This document shows, piece after piece, positions 45,803 through 54,323 of a stretch of 64,000 nt of DNA. Below the pieces are notes generated by a model. It was not told where the DNA came from. It saw only the letters and a program-made list of their open reading frames with translations, and did not search any database. The position numbers and the translations under genes were made by a program. The DNA comes from Sulfurimonas sp. (GTDB lineage: Bacteria > Campylobacterota > Campylobacteria > Campylobacterales > Sulfurimonadaceae). Within the stretch, counting starts at the first letter, position 1; each line of letters begins with the position of its first letter. The stretch is from assembly GCF_029027405.1 (NCBI RefSeq), contig NZ_CP093396.1, positions 744,001-808,000 of the forward strand. The letters run 5' to 3'.

Positions 45803-48396
45803 TGTCAGAAATAAAAAGAGGCTCATCAAATGTCTATTATCATGATACAGAGTTTATGCATGTTGTACGGTTTTTTTATAATAATAGTGGAGTCGCTGCC
45901 GCGCAGAATGCTAGAACAAGATGGGCTTTTTTAGTAGTTGGACGAGATGAGTTAGGCGATGCGTTTCTAAATGATAAAGCAAAAAGTAATGAAGATAGAA
46001 TTAATGAGATAAAAGACAGATACCTCCCACTTTTACAAGAGTGTGTAAATGCAAAAGATGAACCTGCCTTTACTTTAGATAAAACAAAAATATCTGAGTT
46101 TAGAACTTATCCCTCAAAGTTTAAAAATAAATGGATAATTCGTCAAAGTACACCGTCTAAAGATGCTAATAAGTTAAAAAGTCTTCTAAAAGGCTTTGGT
46201 TTTTTTGATGAAGCTTCTGTGTTAAAAAATGATAAAAATATGCATTCAAATTTTGGATACCTTAGGTTAGATGTTAAAATCTGTAATCAATACTTATATG
46301 CTGATAATATAGAAGATGAAGCTTATGCTTTAGTAGCACTCCCTTATATATACAATAAAAAAGATGATGTTTATGATGTACTAGTTCTAAGTGAACATGC
46401 TTCTGTTTCTTTGATGCCAAAGGTTCTAGTTGAGTATGGAGTATTTTTCGATGGAACTAAAAACAGTATGTATAATGTAGACTTTAATCTTGATTTTCAT
46501 AAGTACCTTAGTGAGCAAACTAAAATTGTTTTGGATACTGAAGCAATAGTAGATTATATTAAGAAAGAAGATAGACATAATCAGGATTTCTATCCAAATG
46601 CAGCAACATACATAAGAGAAGTAGATAAACCTCAAAAAGACAAAGTTATCAACGCTATTCGTGATGAAATTCAAGAAAATGTCCGTTATTTCCAAAACTC
46701 ATCAAAAGACAAGATAAACAACGAAGATACAAAATATAAGTCTTGGTTTCAAGACAGAGCATCAGATCATTCAGATAAAGTCTATGACTTTCTTATAAAT
46801 ATTAAAGATGGAAAGTTAAACAAAGATACTGAGAAAGCTGTTAAAGATGGGATAATACTAGATGCAGACACACAAGAGTATAAAGAGACTCTAGTAAAAG
46901 AGTATGTATATGATGAGATTCTTCCTTCAGGGGAGGGCAGTAGTTTTGTGAATGGATATACAAATATCAAACGTTTGTTCGAACATTACAAAGCTTATGA
47001 CCCCTTAAATCTAAAAGACTCAGAGCCAAGGAAATATATAAAAGACAGCTTTAAAGTATATGCTAGCGGAGATGGTTGTATAGACCCTTATGAGAGTGGG
47101 AAACTAAAGTCAGATAGTAAAATAGGTTTAGGATTGGCATTTGGAAGTACCGGTGTATTAGCCCATATAGTATATACCTGCGATAAAATAGCTAAAAACT
47201 TACGTCATAATAATTATAACTTAGTAAATGAATTGGTTCTTGATGTTTTTGGATTCTCACGTGGAGCGGCAGAAGCAAGACACTTTGTGAGTTCTATAAT
47301 GAAAGAGTATGATGTCCAGACATCTGATACAACACGTAAATATACACTAAATACAAGTGATGAATCAAAAAACATATTTTCTCCTTTTTATCCAGAGCAA
47401 GGTGGTGTTTATACAAAGGTAGAAGGACGTTACTACTTTAATCCTCTACGAACAGATATTGAAAAAATTACTGTTACAAAAAGTGTAGGTAGAAATAAAC
47501 GAAATGTAGACTACTATAATCCATATTACAAAAAATATGCAAGAAAACTACAGATAGATTCTGTTTCGTTTCGTTTTATAGGGATTTACGATACTGTAGC
47601 TCATTATGGGATTTGTCAAGCAAATGATAATAAAGATTTAAATTTAGATTTTAAAGAGGCTAAATTAGGAAGACTTGTTCATCTCACAGCTGAAGATGAG
47701 TACAGAAAAAACTTTGCTATGACACATATTACTGAGAGTGCTTCTAAAAAGTTTCAAGAAGATTCAAAAATGAAAGAGATAGCTCTTCCTGGGGCACACG
47801 CTGATGTCGGTGGTGGTTATATGGATAAAGAAAAGAGTCCTCGTTATATCGCTGATGAGAATGAAAAATTGCTTCTTAAATGGAATAAAAAGTATGAGTG
47901 GATAAAGAGCAGTCCAGACTTATTTGTAGAGGCAGCTGAAGATATAAAAGAAATTAAGCGAAATAAAAAAGCTGGTTTTTATAGAATTAAAAACTTGATT
48001 GAAGATGATAATTTATATATATACAGACCAAAAATTTCAAATAAGTATGAGTATGTTAGCTTGAAGCTTATGCACACGGAAGCTTTGAACTCAGATGATA
48101 ATTCAGAAAAAGTTCCTTTTGAAGATATCTCAACTCAATATAAAATTGATTCAAGAAATAATAAATTTTTATATAAAGTATATAAAGAGCTAAAAGAAGA
48201 TAAATTCGAAATGCATGGTGATTTACATAAAGAGTTAAGACAAGGATATCTTCATCATTCAGCTGATTTAGATGGAATAGCTCCTATTGATGTAAATATG
48301 CCTTCAATGGACAACTATACCAATAAGAAAGTGGAAATTTACGGCAAAAGAGTTAAATATAGCTCAACAAAAAAACAATCTTGCTTTATTAGTTAA
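45802..48396 (+). CDS. DUF2235/Tle1-family phospholipase effector, type B (B2)
   Basis: 864 residues, essentially identical to B1 except at ~257-284. Here it reads DRHNQDFYPNAATY and DKPQKDKVINAIRDE where B1 has DVHNEKFYPNAATY and DEPRKDVIINRIRDE. Catalytic motifs are unchanged (Ser486, Asp668). The differences fall at the same place relative to FFDGT as the hypervariable window of the type-A lipases. Confidence 0.9.
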   Translation: MSEIKRGSSNVYYHDTEFMHVVRFFYNNSGVAAAQNARTRWAFLVVGRDELGDAFLNDKAKSNEDRINEIKDRYLPLLQECVNAKDEPAFTLDKTKISEFRTYPSKFKNKWIIRQSTPSKDANKLKSLLKGFGFFDEASVLKNDKNMHSNFGYLRLDVKICNQYLYADNIEDEAYALVALPYIYNKKDDVYDVLVLSEHASVSLMPKVLVEYGVFFDGTKNSMYNVDFNLDFHKYLSEQTKIVLDTEAIVDYIKKEDRHNQDFYPNAATYIREVDKPQKDKVINAIRDEIQENVRYFQNSSKDKINNEDTKYKSWFQDRASDHSDKVYDFLINIKDGKLNKDTEKAVKDGIILDADTQEYKETLVKEYVYDEILPSGEGSSFVNGYTNIKRLFEHYKAYDPLNLKDSEPRKYIKDSFKVYASGDGCIDPYESGKLKSDSKIGLGLAFGSTGVLAHIVYTCDKIAKNLRHNNYNLVNELVLDVFGFSRGAAEARHFVSSIMKEYDVQTSDTTRKYTLNTSDESKNIFSPFYPEQGGVYTKVEGRYYFNPLRTDIEKITVTKSVGRNKRNVDYYNPYYKKYARKLQIDSVSFRFIGIYDTVAHYGICQANDNKDLNLDFKEAKLGRLVHLTAEDEYRKNFAMTHITESASKKFQEDSKMKEIALPGAHADVGGGYMDKEKSPRYIADENEKLLLKWNKKYEWIKSSPDLFVEAAEDIKEIKRNKKAGFYRIKNLIEDDNLYIYRPKISNKYEYVSLKLMHTEALNSDDNSEKVPFEDISTQYKIDSRNNKFLYKVYKELKEDKFEMHGDLHKELRQGYLHHSADLDGIAPIDVNMPSMDNYTNKKVEIYGKRVKYSSTKKQSCFIS

Positions 48397-48431
48397 CTTC
48401 GATAATTGTAATATAACAAATAAGCATATTT

Positions 48432-48494
48432 TTTAAGTTGTTTGTTGTATTTTAAAGACTATAATAAAACCCAAATTAACTATAAGGAAATTAA
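48432..48494 (+). promoter_or_regulatory. hcp6 promoter and ribosome-binding site
   Basis: TATAAT at 48460-48465 and AAGGAA before the ATG. The preceding 98-base gap reads the same as the one before hcp5. Confidence 0.65.
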
Positions 48495-49013
48495 ATGGAT
48501 AATCCAGTTTTTATGTCAATCGAGGGTAGCACACAAGGTAATATAACAGAAGGTGCAACAACACCAGAATCAGTAGGTAATATTTATCAGAATGGTCATG
48601 AAGATGAGGCGATAGTAAAAGCATTTACTCACAACATCAACATCCCACGAAATACGACTACAGGTCAGCCAACAGGTCAAAGAACTCATAACCCATTGAT
48701 TGTTACTAAACTAATTGATAAAAGTTCACCACTTCTTTATAATGCACTAACTAAAGGTGAGACTTTAAAGAAAGTAGAACTTAAATGGTATAGAACTTCA
48801 TATGCAGGTAAACCTGAACATTACTACAGTATGACTCTTGAAGATGCTGTAATAACTAATATGGATGCATCAATGGAATCTCAAGAGAGTTCATCAGCGG
48901 CTCAAGTTATGCCTCTTGAAGTAGTATCTTTTTCTTACAGAAAGATTTCTTGGAGACATGAAACTGCTAGTACATCTGGAGAAGATGACTGGAGAGTAGG
49001 TGTAGGTGCGTAA
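48495..49013 (+). CDS. hcp: Hcp (copy 6)
   Basis: 172 residues, protein identical to copy 1. It heads module C, whose VgrG carries an enzymatic tail. This is the last intact hcp in the window. Confidence 0.97.
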   Translation: MDNPVFMSIEGSTQGNITEGATTPESVGNIYQNGHEDEAIVKAFTHNINIPRNTTTGQPTGQRTHNPLIVTKLIDKSSPLLYNALTKGETLKKVELKWYRTSYAGKPEHYYSMTLEDAVITNMDASMESQESSSAAQVMPLEVVSFSYRKISWRHETASTSGEDDWRVGVGA

Positions 49014-49027
49014 GCCCCTATACTTTA

Positions 49028-49088
49028 TTTCGGGGAAACCCGGAAAATAAGTTTTAGTGTGAAAAGTATATTTTAGTACTTTTCATAC
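49028..49088 (+). promoter_or_regulatory. Double hairpin in the hcp6-vgrG6 spacer
   Basis: Both stems conserved, as after hcp2. This is the last occurrence; the hairpins are deleted in module E. Confidence 0.55.
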
Positions 49089-49129
49089 CAAAGTTTATTA
49101 AGTATCTAAGTATCTTTAAAAGGTAGAAA

Positions 49130-52100
49130 ATGTCACAACTAGCATCTCCCATGAACAGTAAAATCCACCAACGAATCTCAGCCCAACTAAAACTATCTGA
49201 ATATAATCAAGCAGATACTATGATGCAAGGAAGAGACTCCTATAGCGTATATGAACTAGAAGGTAAAAGTTCAATCTTAACTGGATACGAATATAAACTT
49301 ACCTTCATAAGTGATGAAGAGATAAATGTAGAGGATATAGTAGATACAGAAACAGAACTACACTTAAGAGATGAAACAAGCCCATTAAACTCTAAAAAGA
49401 TATATGGAAAAATCATTGAAGCTAAAGAGAATGGAAGTGTAGCAAGAAAAAAGCTTTACCAAATAAAAATAGTATCCCCTCTACACTATCTTTCACTTAA
49501 CCAAAGATATGAAGTTTATCAAGAGATGAATGTACCTGATATCATTTCATCTATCATTGCAAAATATTCAGTACTACTAAATATTCAACTTGATGTAAAA
49601 ATAGATACTCAAACTATACCAAAGCGTCATACTTGTACACAGTATAAACAAAGTGATTTTGAATTTATTAAAATGTTGTGTGAAGAAGAAGGTTACATCC
49701 TTCTAATAGATGCATCTTCAAATAATCCATACACAGTTACCCTATGTGAACTAAACGAACATGCTCCACTAAATACAGAAATCATAGAATGTACATATAA
49801 TAAAGTTAAAACATTTTCAACATCAGCACAAGCACAAGACTATTATGAAAATAAAAAGCCTTCTTTAGACTTCAATATACAAGCAGGACAAGTAATGCAT
49901 AGTCATACTTTTGCTGATAATGAAGTAACATCCCAATTACGCTCAGATATAAAAAAAGAGACTCTCCGTGATAGACTTGATAAACTAGATGAGTCTTTGT
50001 ATAAAGACCTCTCTCGTTATGCAAAGATAGATGCAGAACAAGGTTTTTCACAAGGTATTAGAGTCGTAGGAAACTCAGAAGAATTAAGTGTTAAAGATGG
50101 AGTGGTGCTAAACCTAAAAGATATTAAAGGACATAAGAATACTCAAGTAATTGTTCTAAGTGTAAAGTATAAAGCAACATTTCCAAATGCCTTAGATGAG
50201 TATGCTCAAGTTGCAGATGATGAACAACAAGCACAGTACAGTGTAGAGTTCATAGCAATCCCAAGTGAAGTTATATATAGACCCCAAGTAATTACTTCTA
50301 AACCACGAATCCACTCTATACAAACAGCAATAGTATCAAATACAGATAAAGATACTCAAAAGTTTGCAAATGAAATAGATGTAAACGAAAGAGGAGAGAT
50401 AAAAGTAATATTTCACTTTGATGAAAAGAGACCTACCTCTGCTTATGTACCACTCTCAAATATTTATAGTGGAGATGGCTATGGCGTACAGTTCTTACCT
50501 AGAGTTAACTCTGAAGTAATAGTAAGCTTTATAAATGGAGATATAGATAGACCAATAATAACGGGAGCTTTGCACAATGGAGAGAACCGACATCCATTTA
50601 ACCTGCCAAAAGAAAAAACAAAGTCATTTATAAAAACCCAAACAACACCCCAATACGAAGATAAAGAGGGATATAATGAACTACTCTTTGAAGATAAACA
50701 AGGAGAAGAGTTACTAAGCCTAAGAGCACAGAATGATTATGAACTAAATGTACTAAACAATAGTAATACACATATAGCAAATAATAAAAAAACAATCATA
50801 GATAATGACCTAGAACTCTCTGTCCAAAACGATTCAACCCAAACAATAGGAAATGATAAGAAAGTAAATATACTAGGTAATGAGATAAAGACAATAGAAA
50901 AAGAGCAAATACTAACAATCAAAGAAGACCAAGAGATACATATACTTAAAGACTCAAACTCTATTGTTAATAATAACTCATTTAATGTTGTTCAAAAAGA
51001 CTTAACACAAAGAGTAAAAGGTTTCTCTACCTCTTTTGTAGAAAAAGATACTCAACAAAAACACCTAGGTAGTAAATACCAACAAGTAGGAGAGAACTTA
51101 GCTATAGAAGTAAAAAAAGCATACTCCCTAAAAGCAAAGACCATAAAACAAGCAGCAAAAACTATAGAGCTAGACTCAGCAAAGGGAATAAGCTTGAAAG
51201 TTGGAGGAAATGTTCTAACAGTAGATAGCTCAGGTATACACTTTAAAACATCAAACTATGATGATAACTCAGCAAACGCAGGAGTCACTTCAAAAACAGT
51301 TAGTATAGAAGACTTGAAAAAACCACTCTATGAAAAGATAAGAGTAATAGGAATGCAAACATCAATCTCTAAACAAGATAAGATTACACAAGAACTTATA
51401 TATACAGCAAAAGTAGAAAAATATGAAGATGGAACATGGAGTGAGACCACAGAACTAAACCCAACACAAACAGCTCAACTAAAATGGTACTTCATAAAAA
51501 ACAATGATGAACTAGATACAAGACTACTACAAGATAATCCAACAGATGATGAGATAGAGATAGATGCTCTCATAATGAAAGTAAAACTACAAGATGATAA
51601 TATACAACACTACGGACATGCACACTGCTTTGTAAATAGCCCAGAAGATGAAACAGAGGGTTATGGACTAAGTGAACTAAAACGCCAAGTAAATGTAGTA
51701 GAAGTCTTAGGTAAGAATATAGTTGAACCTCACTCTACCCAAGTAAACTATAGTGTTGAACTAAACATAGATAACCCAACAAAAGATGAGATAAAAGATT
51801 TAAAAGTAGAGATACAAGAAAAAGACTCTTCAGGTAAAGTAACAACTATAGAAGAAAAAGTAAAAGATGACCTAAGCGTAGAACATAAACTTAAAGCAAA
51901 AAAAGAAGATGAACCTAAACTAGTAGAGATAAATATAAAAGTATATCCAAGAGAGTATCCAAAAAACACAGGAGAGACTATCTCTTATGTAAGACCTACA
52001 CTTGAAGGTGAAATAACAAATGTTTCAATAGATAAACCAACACAAGCCTTCGCTAAAGTAGTAAAACCTGATGAAGAGATAATAATAAAAGCAAATGCAA

Positions 52101-53380
52101 ATATTGGAGAAGGAATAGAAATACAACTAGATATAGTCACTTTGCTAAAAAACATCAATGAACCTAAAGTATGTAGCTTCGAAGAGTATGTTAAAAACAA
52201 AGAGATTCAAAAAACATTAACTATGCAAGAAATAGCAACAATGCTAAGTATAGATATAAATGATATACAAGATATACAAGCAGTAGTCAAACATAAAGAT
52301 AAAGAGTATAAAAGTAATAAAACAAGTATACAAAGAACCCTAAAATCAAAACTCTACAAAGAAGATAAAGTTTTAAATGATATAGTAGAAGATATACAAA
52401 AGACAGTATTAAAAAAAGGTTCTAAAGGTAATGAAGTAAAACTCATACAAGAAGCTCTTCAAAAGATGAAAATAGATATAGGTAGTGATGGTATAGATGC
52501 TAAGTTAGGAAATGATGGAGAACAAGCAGTAATGACTTTCCAAGAGAACTATAAAGCAACAAACAATACTCATCAATACAATCAAAGTAAAGCTGACGGA
52601 GTAGTAGGAAAGAACACACTACTTGCTTTGGATGAGGCTTTGGTTGAGGGGTGGGGGTATGAAGTTAAAGACGAGTTGATTACTAAAGAGATGTTGAATT
52701 CGATTTGTAGTGGTTCTGGCAATAGAACTAACTTATTGAATGCTCTTAACAAGTATTGTCCACTTTATGAAATAAATACTAATATTAAAATTGCTCATTT
52801 CTTATCTCAAGTTTCTGTTGAATCGAACTGTTTCAAAGATTTAACGGAAGGGGTTAACTATAGGAAAACAGCCGCCTCAAACTTTAGAAGCTTTCGTAAA
52901 TTAGATACTTTACAACAAAATTCTTACTTCCCTAATAATCAAAAATACTGCAAACAACCTGACTTTTTTAATTTAGTTTATGGTGGACGTATGGGAAATA
53001 ATACAACTGGAGATGGATATAAATTTAGAGGTCGTGGTATTCTTCAAGTTACTGGACGAGATAACTATAAAACTGTTTCAACAGAGTATAATAAAATCAA
53101 TCCAAATAACAAAAAAGATTTTGAAGTTACACCTGAACTACTTGAAACTGATTTAGAATGTGCTGTACTATCAGCGTGTATTTGGTGGAAAACTAAGCCA
53201 ATGAATGCATATACAGCTGGAATCACTAAAGAAGATGTATATAAGGTGAGTGGTAGAGTAAATGGAAAACGTACACAATCTAATCCATTTATGAGTAATC
53301 ACTCTAGTGAAGCAAACCACCTAAAAGAAAGATGGCACGCTTTTGAAAAAATAAGTAAAAAACTAGGACTCACATCATGA
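49130..53380 (+). CDS. vgrG: Evolved VgrG with peptidoglycan-binding and GH19 muramidase/chitinase effector domains (vgrG6, module C)
   Basis: 1416 residues. Residues 1-608 are the common VgrG. After HILKD (608) it diverges but keeps a beta-helix end (GNVLTVDSSGIHFK) and the Ig-like domain, then adds beta-rich linkers to ~1085. A PG_binding_1-like domain follows (about 1093-1170, VLKKGSKGNEVKLIQEAL ... DGVVGKNTLLAL). The end is a GH19/phage-endolysin-like domain (about 1185-1410) with FLSQVSVES (candidate acid Glu1231), TEGVNY (second candidate Glu1240) and GDGYKFRGRGILQVTGRDNY. It probably cuts peptidoglycan glycan strands in the target periplasm. The stop overlaps the next gene by four bases (ATGA). 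Confidence 0.93.
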   Translation: MSQLASPMNSKIHQRISAQLKLSEYNQADTMMQGRDSYSVYELEGKSSILTGYEYKLTFISDEEINVEDIVDTETELHLRDETSPLNSKKIYGKIIEAKENGSVARKKLYQIKIVSPLHYLSLNQRYEVYQEMNVPDIISSIIAKYSVLLNIQLDVKIDTQTIPKRHTCTQYKQSDFEFIKMLCEEEGYILLIDASSNNPYTVTLCELNEHAPLNTEIIECTYNKVKTFSTSAQAQDYYENKKPSLDFNIQAGQVMHSHTFADNEVTSQLRSDIKKETLRDRLDKLDESLYKDLSRYAKIDAEQGFSQGIRVVGNSEELSVKDGVVLNLKDIKGHKNTQVIVLSVKYKATFPNALDEYAQVADDEQQAQYSVEFIAIPSEVIYRPQVITSKPRIHSIQTAIVSNTDKDTQKFANEIDVNERGEIKVIFHFDEKRPTSAYVPLSNIYSGDGYGVQFLPRVNSEVIVSFINGDIDRPIITGALHNGENRHPFNLPKEKTKSFIKTQTTPQYEDKEGYNELLFEDKQGEELLSLRAQNDYELNVLNNSNTHIANNKKTIIDNDLELSVQNDSTQTIGNDKKVNILGNEIKTIEKEQILTIKEDQEIHILKDSNSIVNNNSFNVVQKDLTQRVKGFSTSFVEKDTQQKHLGSKYQQVGENLAIEVKKAYSLKAKTIKQAAKTIELDSAKGISLKVGGNVLTVDSSGIHFKTSNYDDNSANAGVTSKTVSIEDLKKPLYEKIRVIGMQTSISKQDKITQELIYTAKVEKYEDGTWSETTELNPTQTAQLKWYFIKNNDELDTRLLQDNPTDDEIEIDALIMKVKLQDDNIQHYGHAHCFVNSPEDETEGYGLSELKRQVNVVEVLGKNIVEPHSTQVNYSVELNIDNPTKDEIKDLKVEIQEKDSSGKVTTIEEKVKDDLSVEHKLKAKKEDEPKLVEINIKVYPREYPKNTGETISYVRPTLEGEITNVSIDKPTQAFAKVVKPDEEIIIKANANIGEGIEIQLDIVTLLKNINEPKVCSFEEYVKNKEIQKTLTMQEIATMLSIDINDIQDIQAVVKHKDKEYKSNKTSIQRTLKSKLYKEDKVLNDIVEDIQKTVLKKGSKGNEVKLIQEALQKMKIDIGSDGIDAKLGNDGEQAVMTFQENYKATNNTHQYNQSKADGVVGKNTLLALDEALVEGWGYEVKDELITKEMLNSICSGSGNRTNLLNALNKYCPLYEINTNIKIAHFLSQVSVESNCFKDLTEGVNYRKTAASNFRSFRKLDTLQQNSYFPNNQKYCKQPDFFNLVYGGRMGNNTTGDGYKFRGRGILQVTGRDNYKTVSTEYNKINPNNKKDFEVTPELLETDLECAVLSACIWWKTKPMNAYTAGITKEDVYKVSGRVNGKRTQSNPFMSNHSSEANHLKERWHAFEKISKKLGLTS

Positions 53381-54315
53381 TATATAAGATTTTTATAACA
53401 CTATTCGCTACATTATTATTTAATCAGGCTTATGCACTGAGTAATTTTGAGCTTGAAAGATTATCTGATATTGATTATCGTGATAATACAAATACGAAAA
53501 TAAATGATATAAATTTAAAAAATATTTCTATTAAGTTTAATAAAAAAAATAAAGTAAAATCTTATACTGATGAAGAAGGACATTATATCCCCGCACATAA
53601 TAGTATTGAAGGTTATGTATTAAAGGGGAATGTGAAAAAAAAATTCCTTAGTGAAAAATATGTCTATGGATCAGGAGAAAATGTCTTTGATATTTCTTGT
53701 TCAAAAAATGGAAGTAACTATTTAATTCTAATGATTCAAAGTTACAATAGTGGCATACGTTTTGGCTCTCTTGAGTTTATAACACATATCTATCAAATTA
53801 ATGAAAATGGATTAAGTGAAATAAAGGAGAAAAATATAAGTATTTTGGGTTCTGGTGGTGAAATAGTTTTTGATCCATCGTGGACACCGCATTATAAATA
53901 CTACAACAAAAAACTACTTTTGAAACGTCTATATGAAACAAAGCTTTGTGCAGAACCTGCTTTAACAATAAAACAACTAGGGAACAATAAAGGTGATATA
54001 AAAGAGATTACTAAAAATTATTTAAAAAATTATTTAATTATAGATTCAATATCTGGAAAAACTCTAACTTCATACAACAACATAGCATACTACCTAGAAA
54101 AAGCAAAAGCCTATCCAGAAGCAATCTACCTCCTAGAAAAAATCATAGATAAATATCCAAACAGAACAGTAGCCTACATTAATCTAGGAGATGCTTATTG
54201 GGGTTTAAAAAACAAAGAAAAAGCTAAACAAGCCTACAGTACATATATAAAACAGATGAAAGAAAAAGGTAAAGAGAGAAAAATTCCAAAAGTTGTTTTA
54301 GAGAGAATAAAGTAA
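53377..54315 (+). CDS. Exported protein with C-terminal TPR, candidate immunity to the VgrG6 muramidase
   Basis: 312 residues. The signal peptide has a probable cleavage after AYA (20), which places the protein in the periplasm where a peptidoglycan hydrolase would act. The mature N-terminal part (21-225) is beta-rich and not recognised. Residues 231-296 form about two TPR units (AYYLEKAKAYPEAIYLLEK, VAYINLGDAYWGLKNKEKA). The ATG overlaps the vgrG6 stop, the standard position of an immunity gene. Base composition changes abruptly near 54060: the 5' two thirds are T-rich, the TPR part uses C-ending codons like the vgrG genes. The immunity role is inferred from position and export only. Confidence 0.65.
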   Translation: MIYKIFITLFATLLFNQAYALSNFELERLSDIDYRDNTNTKINDINLKNISIKFNKKNKVKSYTDEEGHYIPAHNSIEGYVLKGNVKKKFLSEKYVYGSGENVFDISCSKNGSNYLILMIQSYNSGIRFGSLEFITHIYQINENGLSEIKEKNISILGSGGEIVFDPSWTPHYKYYNKKLLLKRLYETKLCAEPALTIKQLGNNKGDIKEITKNYLKNYLIIDSISGKTLTSYNNIAYYLEKAKAYPEAIYLLEKIIDKYPNRTVAYINLGDAYWGLKNKEKAKQAYSTYIKQMKEKGKERKIPKVVLERIK

Positions 54316-54323
54316 GCTAAAAT

